A DNA stretch of 64,000 bases from Saprospirales bacterium (lineage in GTDB: Bacteria > Bacteroidota > Bacteroidia > Chitinophagales > Saprospiraceae): assembly GCA_016719895.1 (NCBI GenBank), contig JADJYG010000021.1, positions 1 through 64,000 on the forward strand, given 5' to 3'. Each line of letters starts with the position of its first letter. Within the stretch, counting starts at the first letter, position 1. A program made the translations under genes and the position numbers. The notes under the pieces were generated by a model. It was not told the DNA's origin. It was given only the letters and a program-made list of their open reading frames with translations, and did not search any database. Below, piece after piece: positions 8,486 to 16,980 of the stretch.

Positions 8486-9229
8486 TTACCGTATCGGTTT
8501 CCATTCCTCCACATACGACTTGCGCAGGAAAAGCAGGGAAAGTCCCTCCCGGAAATAGATGAGGCTGACGTGCAGGTAGCCGTATTCTCGAAAACGCCGG
8601 GGCGAGTGGTGTACTTTGAGCCGGTACAGGTAGGCAATCCGGCCTTCTTTGTGCAGGCGGAAAAAGAGGTTGCAATCCTCGCCGGCTACTATTTTTTCGT
8701 TGTAACCGCCGATCCGCTCAAAAACGGAGCGGCGCACCAGTTGGCATTCGCCCTTGGCCAAATAGACGCCTGCGGTAAACGACAGCCGGATCACGATATT
8801 CATGGCGATATGGTACAATTTGTCGGGGATGCGGGATTCCTCGGGGTACACCCAGATGGGGGTGGTAGCGGCGGCGACCTCCGGTTTCAGAAAAACAGTT
8901 TGTATTTTTGAAAAGAATTGCCCTTTGTTGGGGATGTGGACGTCGGCGTCCATGTGAAACAGGATATCCCCGCTGGCTGCAGCGGCGCCCAGGTTGCGGC
9001 CAATGGCAATGTTTTGTTTGCCTTTGGCCTGCACCAGTTTTACCCGTTGGCCCCATTCGGCCTGGTAGTGCCGCACGGTTTCTACGGTATTGTCGGTGCT
9101 GTTGGCGTCGGAGATGATAATTTCGAGGTCAAATAGGTGTAAGTAATCCCGAAATTGCTCCAAGGTAGGGCCAATGTATTTGCCTTCGTTTTTGGTAGGG
9201 ATGACGATGCTGATGTGCGCCTTTTCCAT
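8486..9229 (-). CDS. Family 2 glycosyltransferase
   Basis: This encodes 247 residues with a GT-A fold. The N-terminus ISIVIPTKNEGKYIGPTLEQ is the classic GT2 start. Next come IIISDANSTDNT (nucleotide-binding Asp) and MDADVHIPNKG, which contains the DxD metal-binding motif. GYNEKIVAGEDCNLFFRL resembles the catalytic ED region. There is no clear membrane segment, so it is soluble or peripheral. It probably transfers a sugar onto an envelope lipid or polysaccharide. The acceptor cannot be read from the sequence. It stands alone between malQ (convergent) and the sigma-factor gene (same strand, about 200 bases upstream, separated by a terminator). Confidence 0.88.
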   Translation of the reverse strand: MEKAHISIVIPTKNEGKYIGPTLEQFRDYLHLFDLEIIISDANSTDNTVETVRHYQAEWGQRVKLVQAKGKQNIAIGRNLGAAAASGDILFHMDADVHIPNKGQFFSKIQTVFLKPEVAAATTPIWVYPEESRIPDKLYHIAMNIVIRLSFTAGVYLAKGECQLVRRSVFERIGGYNEKIVAGEDCNLFFRLHKEGRIAYLYRLKVHHSPRRFREYGYLHVSLIYFREGLSLLFLRKSYVEEWKPIR

Positions 9230-9361
9230 CCTGTCGAACAGGTTTTGGGGTAAAGATAGCGGAATTCGGGCGATCGAATGGCCTGTTCGTGTAGGCCGGT
9301 TGAAAAATGCGCCACTGCTGGCGCCGTGTTAGGCGTGGCCGGACCGGAGGGTAGTCTCGCT

Positions 9362-9421
9362 AAAAAAAGCCATGCGCCCTGCACCAATCCCTGTGGTACA
9401 GAGCGCATGGCGGGCAGAACG
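9362..9421 (-). terminator. Rho-independent terminator after the ECF sigma gene
   Basis: On the minus strand the arm GCCATGCGC (9421-9413) pairs with GCGCATGGC (9377-9369), directly followed by a run of seven T (9368-9362). It begins eight bases past the sigma-factor stop codon. The loop is long (35 bases). Confidence 0.75.
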
Positions 9422-9428
9422 TCGCGCG

Positions 9429-10019
9429 TTACTGCAGCACCACATCGCGTTCCGCCATCATTTTGCGGATATTGATGAGGGCGTAGCGCATCCGGCCCAG
9501 GGCTGTATTGATACTCACCCGGGTGAGCGATGCGATTTCTTTGAAACTCATGTCGGCATAATGGCGGAGGATGACCACCTCGCGTTGTTCGGGGGGCAGG
9601 GAATCCACCAGGCGGCGGATGCGGGTATGCATTTCACTGCGCATGATTTCGGTGTCCGGCCCGTCGTCGCTGAGGCGCAGCACTTCGAAGATGTCAAACT
9701 CTTCGGTAGGGCTAATGTGCGAACGGCGCTTGTTGCGGCGGTGGTAGTCGACGCACATGTTGTAAGCGATCCGCATGGCCCATTGTACAAATTTACCTTC
9801 GTGGTTGTACTTGCCTTTTCGAAGCGTGTCAATGATTTTGATAAAGACCTCCTGGAAAATGTCTTCCGCGAGTGCCTGATCTTTGACAAAGAGATAAATG
9901 GAAGTGTAGATTTTTGCTTTGTAACGGTGTAGGAGCACCTCGAAAGATTGTTCGTCACCATCTACATAACGGGCGATCAAATCGTGATCGCTGATCATCG
10001 GCATAACTTGCATGAGCAA
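9429..10019 (-). CDS. ECF-type RNA polymerase sigma factor (sigma-70 family)
   Basis: Up to 196 residues. Region 2 is visible as RYVDGDEQSFEVLLHRYK, then LAEDIFQEVFIKII, then GKFVQWAMRIAYNMCVDYHR. Region 4 is SLPPEQREVVILRHYADMSF, then KEIASLTRVSINTALGRMRY. It directs RNA polymerase to a special promoter set. The start is uncertain: MPMISDHD (10004) or MISDHD (9998) would give more typical lengths than 10019. No anti-sigma gene lies next to it, unlike many ECF pairs, and no regulatory partner can be named. It is divergent from the CNNM/CorC gene across about 250 bases. Confidence 0.9.
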   Translation of the reverse strand: MLMQVMPMISDHDLIARYVDGDEQSFEVLLHRYKAKIYTSIYLFVKDQALAEDIFQEVFIKIIDTLRKGKYNHEGKFVQWAMRIAYNMCVDYHRRNKRRSHISPTEEFDIFEVLRLSDDGPDTEIMRSEMHTRIRRLVDSLPPEQREVVILRHYADMSFKEIASLTRVSINTALGRMRYALINIRKMMAERDVVLQ

Positions 10020-10273
10020 AGGATTTTTTTGCTGTTTTACCAGTTAAATAAACTGAAGCATTTAAGTGGTGTACAAGTTTTAGCCGATAAGCAAAGAAAA
10101 TTTGGATAGATAAAAAGCAGGTGGTGAACTGTATTGCGAAGCCAAATGTAGGCAGTTATTGTATTCGAACAAAAATTTTTTTCTGTTTTAACATTTTTTA
10201 ACAGCGATTCAGGCAACCATTTAAAAACTCTGCGAGAATAGCGCGTATTGCGGTACTTTTGCAACACTTTTTC

Positions 10274-11563
10274 ATGGAAATAGCCATTATTCTCGTTCTG
10301 ATCGTCCTGCACGGGTTTTTAGTGCTTGGCGAAATTGCCCTGATTACGGCCAAACGTGCCAAATTGGAAAGCGAAAGTGCCAAAGGGAATCGCAATGCCA
10401 CCATCGCGGTGCGTTTGCTGGATAATATCGACAATTATCTTTCCGCCATGCAAATCGGCATCACGCTGATCAGCATTGTTGAAGGGGCATACGGCGGCGT
10501 GAAGATTGGCGAACAGCTGGCGCCCCTGGTCGGGCGCATCCCCGCGCTGAATCCCTATGCCGACCAGGTGTCTATATCTATTGTCATTACGCTGATCACG
10601 TACCTGTCGCTCGTCATCGGCGAGCTGGCGCCGAAATATATCGCCATTCAGCATGCCGAGCGGCTGGCCCAGAGCCTGGCGCCGGCCATGGATATGGTTA
10701 CGCGGATTACCGGACCGATATCTTCTTTTCTGAGCTGGTCTACCAAACTTTTCATGCGCCTGTTGTTTATCAAACCCAGCGATAACCAGCAGATTTCGGA
10801 AGAGGAGATCAAACTTATGGTGAAAATGGCCAACCAGCAGGGTGTGCTGGAGCAGAAGGAAAGCGAATTTATTCAGAATATCCTGCGTTTTGCCGACCGC
10901 GACGCCTACACCATCATGACGCACCGCAACGACGTGGAATGGCTCGATGTTCAGGCGCCGGGTACGGAAAACGACCGCATTATCCGGGAAAGCGGCTATA
11001 CCAAATTTTTACTGTGCGACGGGTCGGTCGAAAACATCCTGGGCGTGGTTAAACTCCGCGATTATATCGACAACTGCCACAAGCCCGGCTTCGACTTGCG
11101 CCAAATCTGTAACCCGCCCCTGTATGTGCCGGAAACGATGAACGCGCTCAAAATCCTGGAGCGTTTCCGGAAAGAACGCAACTACTTTGCCATCGTGGTG
11201 GATGAGTACGGCTCCATCCAGGGGATCATTACGCTGCACGACCTGACGGAAAACATCTTCGGCGCCCTGCCTGATATCGACGATGTGGAGGCGCCGGCCA
11301 TTATCACCCGCGAAGACGGCAGCCTGCTGGTGGAAGGAGGCATTCCGATCGATGAACTCCGGGAAACCATCCGCCTGAAAGAATTTGACCTGGAAGACAA
11401 CGACTATGCTACCCTGGCCGGCTATATTCTGTACAAATTCGGCGAAATCCCGCACGCCGGCGACTATTTTGAAGCCGAAGGCTACCGCTTCGAAGTCGTG
11501 GACATGGATAAGAGTAAGATTGACAAGGTGCTGGTGAAGAAAATGATGCAGGAAGAAGGATGA
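10274..11563 (+). CDS. Hemolysin-family CNNM/CBS/CorC transmembrane protein
   Basis: This encodes 429 residues from MEIAIILVLIVLHGFLVLGE. An ATG five codons upstream is possible. An N-terminal CNNM domain with about four hydrophobic helices (residues 1-190) contains the Gly/Glu-rich IGELAPKYIAIQHAERLA. A CBS pair follows (about 205-330; VVDEYGSIQGIITLHDL is the typical end), then a CorC_HlyC domain (about 345-425; EDNDYATLAGYILYKFGEIP). Such proteins are linked to magnesium or cobalt export at the inner membrane, and the hemolysin label is historical. TACTTTTG at 10254-10261 could be the -7 box, giving a very short leader. The next gene is convergent, 34 bases away. Confidence 0.9.
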   Translation: MEIAIILVLIVLHGFLVLGEIALITAKRAKLESESAKGNRNATIAVRLLDNIDNYLSAMQIGITLISIVEGAYGGVKIGEQLAPLVGRIPALNPYADQVSISIVITLITYLSLVIGELAPKYIAIQHAERLAQSLAPAMDMVTRITGPISSFLSWSTKLFMRLLFIKPSDNQQISEEEIKLMVKMANQQGVLEQKESEFIQNILRFADRDAYTIMTHRNDVEWLDVQAPGTENDRIIRESGYTKFLLCDGSVENILGVVKLRDYIDNCHKPGFDLRQICNPPLYVPETMNALKILERFRKERNYFAIVVDEYGSIQGIITLHDLTENIFGALPDIDDVEAPAIITREDGSLLVEGGIPIDELRETIRLKEFDLEDNDYATLAGYILYKFGEIPHAGDYFEAEGYRFEVVDMDKSKIDKVLVKKMMQEEG

Positions 11564-11597
11564 CGGCTCCCCTCACCGCGAAAAAGGGTATGCTCCG

Positions 11598-12566
11598 TCA
11601 CTTCTTCCGCTCTGTCACAAACATCAACAGATCCCGCAGCGATTGCCGGGCCGGGCTGTCGGCGATCTGGTCCAGTAAACCGAACGCTTCCCGGCGGTAG
11701 CGGTACATGACTTCCCGGGCATATTCCAGGCCGCCACTTTGCCGGACGAACGCGATGACCTCAGCTACTTTTTCGGTTTTGTCGCTTTCGTTTTTGATAA
11801 GATTGATGATGTGGCGCCGGGTAGGCCGGTCTGTTTTGGAGAGCGCATAAATGAGTGGAAGGGTCATTTTTTTCTCCTTGATATCGATGCCCAGGGGTTT
11901 GCCGACGTCGTCGGTACCGAAGTCGAACAGGTCGTCGCGGATCTGGAAAGCCATCCCGGTTTTCTCGCCGAACAAGCGGATACATTCGATGTCGGCTTCG
12001 TTGACGGCGGTGCTGGCGGCGCCGGCGCTACACGCGGCGGCAATCAGCGAGGCCGTTTTCTGGCGGATGATCTCGTAATAAATGTCCTCTTTGATGTCGA
12101 GCCGGCGCGCCTTTTCCATCTGGAGGAGTTCGCCTTCGGCCATTTCCTTGACGGCGCGGCTGACGATCTCGAGCAGCCGGAACTGCTGGTGCCGCACGCT
12201 GAGCAACAAACCCTGCGAGAGCAAAAAATCGCCCACCAGGACGGCTATCTTATTTTTCCACAAGGCATTGATCGAAAAAAAACCGCGGCGCTCATAGGCG
12301 TCGTCCACCACGTCGTCGTGCACCAGCGTGGCGGTATGCAGCAGCTCCACCAGCGACGCCGCCGAATAGGACGCTTCCGTGATCGGCCCGAACAGGCGGG
12401 CGCTGAGCAATACCAGCATAGGCCGCACTTGCTTGCCCTTGCGCTGTACGATATACCAGGTAATCTTGTCGAGCAGGGGGACATGGCTGCGCATGGCCTC
12501 GCGGAAACGCTCCTCAAAGACGTCCAGCTCGGCTGCGATCGGCTGTTTGATAGTGTCGAGGCTCAT
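11598..12566 (-). CDS. Polyprenyl diphosphate synthase (trans-isoprenyl)
   Basis: This encodes 322 residues. The first Asp-rich motif is in TATLVHDDVVDDAYERRG (about residues 78-95) and the second in MAFQIRDDLFDFGTDDVGKP (about 210-230). GKQVRPMLVLLSARLFG matches the substrate-binding GKxxRP segment. It condenses isopentenyl diphosphate onto an allylic primer to build a long all-trans chain, here probably the side chain of menaquinone (octaprenyl/heptaprenyl class). Exact chain length cannot be read. Length and motifs are intact. Upstream on the minus strand is the repeat scar at 12.6-13.1 kb, with no neighbouring isoprenoid genes. Confidence 0.92.
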   Translation of the reverse strand: MSLDTIKQPIAAELDVFEERFREAMRSHVPLLDKITWYIVQRKGKQVRPMLVLLSARLFGPITEASYSAASLVELLHTATLVHDDVVDDAYERRGFFSINALWKNKIAVLVGDFLLSQGLLLSVRHQQFRLLEIVSRAVKEMAEGELLQMEKARRLDIKEDIYYEIIRQKTASLIAAACSAGAASTAVNEADIECIRLFGEKTGMAFQIRDDLFDFGTDDVGKPLGIDIKEKKMTLPLIYALSKTDRPTRRHIINLIKNESDKTEKVAEVIAFVRQSGGLEYAREVMYRYRREAFGLLDQIADSPARQSLRDLLMFVTERKK

Positions 12567-12754
12567 GCCGGGTGGAAGGTTTCAGGTTTCAGTCGAAATT
12601 GAACGTTTTGAAGGTAGAACAGCGCGAAGGTAGGAAGGTTGCGCTATTCTTTCGGTATTGCGCCGCGCGGGAAGCGCCGTGGCTGTTTGCGGCGTACCAG
12701 CCCACTTCGCCTAGGCGGTCGCTGCCGGAGTAGGGCCCGCCCCGCCCTCCCCAA

Positions 12755-12810
<56 letters not shown>

Positions 12811-12884
12811 TGGCCCGCCGGGACCGGCTTTGCGGGGCCCCGGGCAGAGGGGGTTAGCGCCGAGCGTCTTCTGCGCATATTTTT

Positions 12885-13078
12885 AACCGCGAAGCGGTTG
12901 AACATGAATAGCCCCGGATGCAATCCGAGGGATGAGGCAAAGATTGTTTTTTAACCGCGAAGCGGTTGAATATGAATATCTTGTAGCGCATATTCAACCG
13001 CTTCGCGGTTGCAAAACGCATTCCCCTTCATTCCCCGGATTGCATCCGGGGCTATTCACGTTCAACCGCTTCGCGGTT
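12885..13078. repeat. Cluster of four 15-bp palindromic repeats
   Basis: AACCGCGAAGCGGTT occurs at 12885-12899 and 12953-12967, and its complement AACCGCTTCGCGGTT at 12996-13010 and 13064-13078. Between them a second motif, GCCCCGGATGCAATCCG (from 12911), recurs inverted near 13036-13052. The whole block is therefore close to an imperfect large inverted repeat. This looks like a REP-like intergenic element. The last copy runs into the end of the truncated FGE-like gene. There is no array with unique spacers, so it is not CRISPR. Confidence 0.8.
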
Positions 13079-13588
13079 TTTATATATGTGCAGGCAACAC
13101 TCGTCGGTAAAGGGGAGGGAGACGGCGCTACTGGGAGTGTTGTGGAAGGGATTGGACCGATGACCCGAGGCCGTGCCGGCACTGTTCCGGCTCCCCCCGC
13201 GGGCCGCGTATTCCCATTCCGCTTCGGTGGGCAAGCGGAAGCCGAAGCCCGGCAGCAGGCGGTTCAGTTCGGGCAGGAATTTATTGTGGATATCGTCCCA
13301 GGACACGTTTTCCACCGGGCGGTCGTCGCCCTGGAAAAACGAGGGGTTTTCGCCTTGCATGACGGCTTTCCAGAGGGCCTGGGTGACCGGGTATTTGCCG
13401 ATAAAAAAATGCGGGAGGGCGACGTCGTGCGCGGGTTTTTCGTCGGCGTAGGCGCCGGGGTCGTTTTCATCGGAGCCCATGCGGAACGCGCCGCCGTGGA
13501 CGAAGACCATGTCCAGCGGAACGTCCCGGGCGCCGGCGGGCGCCGGCAGGTGCAGGCTGAAATTGTCCGTTTTGCTCCGTGGGGACAT
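13052..13588 (-). pseudogene. Truncated formylglycine-generating-enzyme (SUMF1/FGE-sulfatase) domain protein
   Basis: The 178-residue frame starts MSPRSKTDNF. Residues about 22-130 match the first half of the FGE-sulfatase domain: DMVFVHGGAFRMGSDENDPG, FFIGKYPVTQALWKAVM, RPVENVSWDDI, FGFRLPTEAEWEYAARGG. The domain normally continues for another 100-130 residues to a GGSWxxxxxxxR/GFRL end. Here it breaks off after WEYAARGG into unrelated residues, and the last ones (HIYKNREAVERE) are translated from the palindrome repeat. I infer deletion or repeat-mediated loss of the 3' half. It is unlikely to be functional. A carbohydrate- or protein-binding role of the intact relative is possible. Confidence 0.75.
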
Positions 13589-13735
13589 GGGCGGGAGATG
13601 GTGTTTGCGGGTAAATGTACGGCGCGGCGGGTAAATATTGTGTACGCGCGCTTTGGCGAGGCATGTTCATCTCTAAAAACAACGGGCCAATGCAATAACT
13701 CAGCCAGATATTAACGTCGATGACAACCCGCTGGG

Positions 13736-14128
13736 TTATTTTGAACCATAGTGGTGCTTCATGACTTCAGAGACGAAGCCGTCATAGGAAAGCGGAACGT
13801 TTTCAGGAGCATTCTTGATAAACCTTTCCACCACAGACTGCGGGTTTTGCACCTCCACAAAATCCAGCCATTTCAGTATTTTGACAGTGATTCTCGCTTT
13901 GCCTTTAACCACCGATTCTCTGGGGACTTGTCATGTTGGAAACAGCCACACAAGCCAAATTTTATGCTGGAATGTTGGCTTGTGTGGCTGTTTCCAACAT
14001 GACAAGTCCCCGTTAACGTGAAGAATTGGTGCAAACCGAGAATTGCTGGCATTTTGAGGAATGCTTTTTTTTGACTTATCCACCCGGAGGATGAGTGTTT
14101 CGGACGCTTTCGCTTGCATAAACTCCAA
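13736..14128 (-). pseudogene. Small gene split by a 90-bp hairpin element (antitoxin-like tail)
   Basis: The minus-strand frame begins MEFMQAKASETLILRVDKSK and runs 39 codons to 14012. The next 90 bases (13922-14011) form the hairpin element and bring a stop at 13931. Skipping exactly those 90 bases gives a continuous frame of 101 codons ending LKWLDFVEVQNPQSVVERFI, KNAPENVPLSYDGFVSEVMK, HHYGSK and TAA (13736-13738). The tail looks like small antitoxin-type proteins of Bacteroidota, but I name no family. No toxin gene is adjacent. The N-terminal half is less convincingly protein-like than the tail. Confidence 0.5.
13922..14011. repeat. 90-bp hairpin element with 37-bp perfect inverted repeat
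   Basis: The arms are 13922-13958 and 13975-14011 (beginning GGGGACTTGTCATGTTGGAA on the plus strand), identical over 37 bp in inverted orientation around a 16-base loop. No T-tract follows, so it is not a standard terminator. Its position inside an otherwise continuous small ORF suggests an inserted non-autonomous element. I see no clear target duplication. Confidence 0.75.
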
Positions 14129-14203
14129 ATATTAACACAGTTACGACCTTGCGCGGGAAAAGCCAGACAGGTCTTTTCAGCCCGCGCTAAATAGCGTCTG
14201 GCC

Positions 14204-15370
14204 TTACTTGGGAAACACGTACAGGCGCACGTCTTCTTCGCGCACCGTCTGGTCGCAGAGGATGAGCAGGCGTTCCACCACGTTGGCCAGTTCGCGGATG
14301 TTGCCGGTCCAGTTGTATTCCTGCAGGGCTTTGATGGCTTCGGGCGTGAAGGTTTTGGGCGGGTGGCCGTAGTCGTCGCTGATGCGGCGGTTGAAGTGTT
14401 CGATGAGCAGGGGGATGTCTTCGCGGCGTTCGTTGAGCGAGGGTACGCGCACGACGATGACGGCCAGGCGGTGGTAGAGGTCTTCGCGGAAGCGGCCGGC
14501 GTCGATTTCTTCGCGCAGGTTTTTGTTGGTGGCGGCGATGACGCGCACGTCCACGCGGATTTCCTTGTTGTCGCCCACGCGGGTGATTTTGCTTTCCTGG
14601 AGGGCGCGCAGCACTTTAGCCTGGGCGTCGAGGCTCATGTCGCCGATTTCGTCGAGGAAGAGGGTGCCGCCGTCGGCTTGTTCGAATTTGCCGGGGCGGT
14701 CGGCGATAGCGCCGGTAAAGGAGCCTTTTTTGTGGCCGAAGAGTTCGCTTTCGATGAGTTCGGCGGGGATGGCGGCGCAGTTGACCTCCACGATGGGGCC
14801 GCTGGCGCGGTTGCTTTTTTCGTGAATCCAGCGGGCCACGAGTTCTTTGCCGGTGCCGTTTTGGCCGGTGATGAGCACGCGGCTGTCGGTGGGCGCCACT
14901 TTTTCCAGCATGCGTTTTATTTCCACGATGGGCGCGCTTTCGCCGATCATCGTGACGCCCTTGTTGCTGCGCACCTGTTTTTGCAGCACGCGGGTGGTGG
15001 TCACCAGTTCCGCTTTTTCCATGGCGTTGCGGATGGTGATGAGCATGCGGTTCAGGTCGGGCGGCTTGGAGATGTAGTCGAAGGCGCCTTTTTTCACGGC
15101 ATCCACGGCGGTTTCGATGTTGCCGTGGCCGGAGATCATGACGACGGGGGTTTCGGGGCTGAGGATCTGGAGGCGTTCGAGGGCTTCGATGCCGTCCATT
15201 TTGGGCATCTTGATGTCCATAATAATAACATCGTACTTTTCCTTTTGGGCTTTGGCGACGCATTCCAACCCGTCCGTAGCTTCATCGACTTCATATTGTT
15301 CGAATTCGAGGATTTCCCGCAAGGTGCGGCGGATGGGCATTTCGTCGTCTACGATTAAAATTTTGGCCAT
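14204..15370 (-). CDS. Sigma-54-dependent response regulator without a DNA-binding domain
   Basis: This encodes 388 residues from MAKILIVDDEMPIRRTLREI. The frame extends 78 codons upstream but without protein character. A REC domain (1-120; phospho-acceptor Asp in IIMDIKMPKMDG) is followed by a linker and an AAA+ sigma-54 activator domain. That domain shows Walker A GQNGTGKE, the sigma-54-contacting loop GSFTGA in LFGHKKGSFTGAIADRPG, Walker B GGTLFLDEIGD and the YNWTGNIRELANVVERLLIL sensor region. The protein ends 17 residues later (EEDVRLYVFPK), so the Fis-type helix-turn-helix of NtrC-like proteins is missing. It should activate sigma-54 holoenzyme after phosphorylation, perhaps from solution. 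No histidine kinase is adjacent. Confidence 0.9.
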   Translation of the reverse strand: MAKILIVDDEMPIRRTLREILEFEQYEVDEATDGLECVAKAQKEKYDVIIMDIKMPKMDGIEALERLQILSPETPVVMISGHGNIETAVDAVKKGAFDYISKPPDLNRMLITIRNAMEKAELVTTTRVLQKQVRSNKGVTMIGESAPIVEIKRMLEKVAPTDSRVLITGQNGTGKELVARWIHEKSNRASGPIVEVNCAAIPAELIESELFGHKKGSFTGAIADRPGKFEQADGGTLFLDEIGDMSLDAQAKVLRALQESKITRVGDNKEIRVDVRVIAATNKNLREEIDAGRFREDLYHRLAVIVVRVPSLNERREDIPLLIEHFNRRISDDYGHPPKTFTPEAIKALQEYNWTGNIRELANVVERLLILCDQTVREEDVRLYVFPK

Positions 15371-15719
15371 GTCGTGCTGTTGGGTTCGGGTTTGGTTAAC
15401 GCTGAAATGCTGCTGGTGGCGACCATTTGCCGGGTACTTCGTTAGCGCATGGATCGAATGACCAGCGGCGGGACCTGCCGGGATGCCGCGTACCCGGCAA
15501 AGCGGGAGGACAAAGAAAACGGGCTTTTGGCAATTGACCGCGCGGATACATTTATTTTTTTTGCCGGCCCTGCATTTTGCCGGCAGGCCGTTATCTTTGA
15601 GCACCGGTGACCTTTGAACGGGTCGTTCGTTATTACTGTATCTTTTGTGCAGCGCAGCAACCGACGGAGTGTCTGGCAGGCGCTGCGCCGTTTATTTTTT
15701 CACTCAAAAAAGTCAACTT
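15371..15719. other. Divergent intergenic region
   Basis: No gene is supported here. TATCTTTG at 15592-15599 fits a -7 box for the plus-strand gene starting at 15720, but I see no TTTG at proper spacing. A GC-rich inverted motif (TTGCCGGC...GCCGGCA, about 15561-15585) lies just upstream. Confidence 0.4.
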
Positions 15720-16400
15720 ATGCGTTTGCTCTTCATTCTGTTGATTGCCTTCGCGGGCATTCCGTCCCTTTTTGCCCAGTACAACCTGGTTTCGGAGGTA
15801 GACAAACCCATGTCTTTCGGCACGCGGCCGGGGTTTGCGGTCAGCTTTCCCAATACCGATAAACGTTTGGTCGAAGACACCTGGACGGATTTTGTCAAGG
15901 CTAACTTTGGCGCGAAGATGAAAAAAGGCAAAAAAGGCGAAAAAAGCGCTGCTGAGTGCCGGTCGGCCAGTGTAAGCGCCAATAACTTTACGCTGTATTC
16001 GGCGGTGGAGACTATCGGCGACGGCGCCCAGCTCAATGTGTGGTTCGACCTGGGCCCGTATTTTTTGAGCAGCCGCGACGATCCGCGCCGCGCCAGCGAT
16101 ACCAAAGAGCTGCTCACCCGCTTTTACTATGATGTGCGCCGGGCGGCCGTCGGCCAGGAGGTAAAAGCCGAAGAGGACCGGCTCAAAAGCCTGGAGGGCA
16201 AAATGAAAAAATTGCAGCGCGACAACGACAACCTGCACCGGGATATCGAAACCTACAAAGCGCGCCTGAAAAAAGCCGAAGAGGACCTGGTCCAAAACCA
16301 GAAAGACCAGGAGGCTACCCTGATCGACATCGACAAGCAACGCGGCGCGGTAGAAGCCGCCCGGCAGCGCCAGGGAAATGTCGAAAACGAGCGGCAGTAA
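15720..16400 (+). CDS. Secreted or periplasmic protein with C-terminal coiled coil
   Basis: This encodes 226 residues starting with a clear signal peptide, MRLLFILLIAFAGIPSLFAQ, cleaved after Ala-Gln-like residues. A small domain with a basic loop (KMKKGKKGEKSA) and VWFDLGPYFLSS follows, to about residue 130. From about residue 145 to the end there is a continuous charged coiled coil (LKSLEGKMKKLQRDNDNLHR; ARLKKAEEDLVQ). There are no catalytic motifs and I do not recognise a family. The ATG at 15720 is preferred because the signal peptide begins there. It is divergent from the sigma-54 regulator, with a 745-bp gap downstream before dnaB. Confidence 0.75.
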   Translation: MRLLFILLIAFAGIPSLFAQYNLVSEVDKPMSFGTRPGFAVSFPNTDKRLVEDTWTDFVKANFGAKMKKGKKGEKSAAECRSASVSANNFTLYSAVETIGDGAQLNVWFDLGPYFLSSRDDPRRASDTKELLTRFYYDVRRAAVGQEVKAEEDRLKSLEGKMKKLQRDNDNLHRDIETYKARLKKAEEDLVQNQKDQEATLIDIDKQRGAVEAARQRQGNVENERQ

Positions 16401-16750
16401 ATAGCGTATTGTTGCCCGCCACCCGGTTTTATGGCGGCGTTTTGCCCCAATATATCCGGATTTTTACCACGCCTGCAGGCGCGGCGGCACGGTGTATTTA
16501 TGCTCCGTGCCGCTGTGCCTTTTTGTCCGAAAACAACGGCTGCTGCTGCCGGAAATCGCATGCAAAATACCACTTTTTGTTTTGAAAAACCGTTTTTCAG
16601 GCAATTAAGGGCCTCCCACCGGCAAATCCGCTTTCCCTGGCGCCATGCAGTTGCGGGATTGGAAAAGAAAACGGCAGATAATTCCAGAATCCGGCATATC
16701 CAGCCGGGGCTCTAACAAATCAAAAAGTTTGATAATATGAAGCATAGCCG

Positions 16751-16782
16751 TTTGTTTTTTAAAACAAAAGTTGTTAATTTTG
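16751..16782 (+). promoter_or_regulatory. Strong Bacteroidota promoter match, no gene directly after it
   Basis: TTTG (16751-16754), 20 bases, TAATTTTG (16775-16782): an exact match to the -33/-7 consensus. The next supported ORF is dnaB, 360 bases further on. The transcript may be a long dnaB leader or a small RNA crossing the DnaA-box cluster. Confidence 0.5.
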
Positions 16783-16980
16783 GCGACTAATCCGGCGTTC
16801 CAAAAATTTTTAAACAGGTATCAATTTAACGATAAATTAATACTGGCTTAACATTGGGGTGTGAATTGTCATTTCACAAACGGCTGAGTGAAAAAAAATG
16901 CGGGCGCATAATCCCTTACCAGTCACCTTTTTAACACATACATTTTTTTGTAAACATTGTGAAGCCGGGCCCGCTTGTGT

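Noticed and set aside
12885..13078. Possible CRISPR array
   Set aside because: Repeats are in both orientations, irregularly spaced, and without unique spacers or cas genes.
13751..14021. Two short plus-strand frames through the 37-bp hairpin
   Set aside because: They read through the inverted repeat. The minus-strand small gene explains the region better.
16431..16715. 94-codon open frame between 15720-16400 and dnaB
   Set aside because: No domain, signal peptide or plausible promoter. Composition is that of intergenic DNA.
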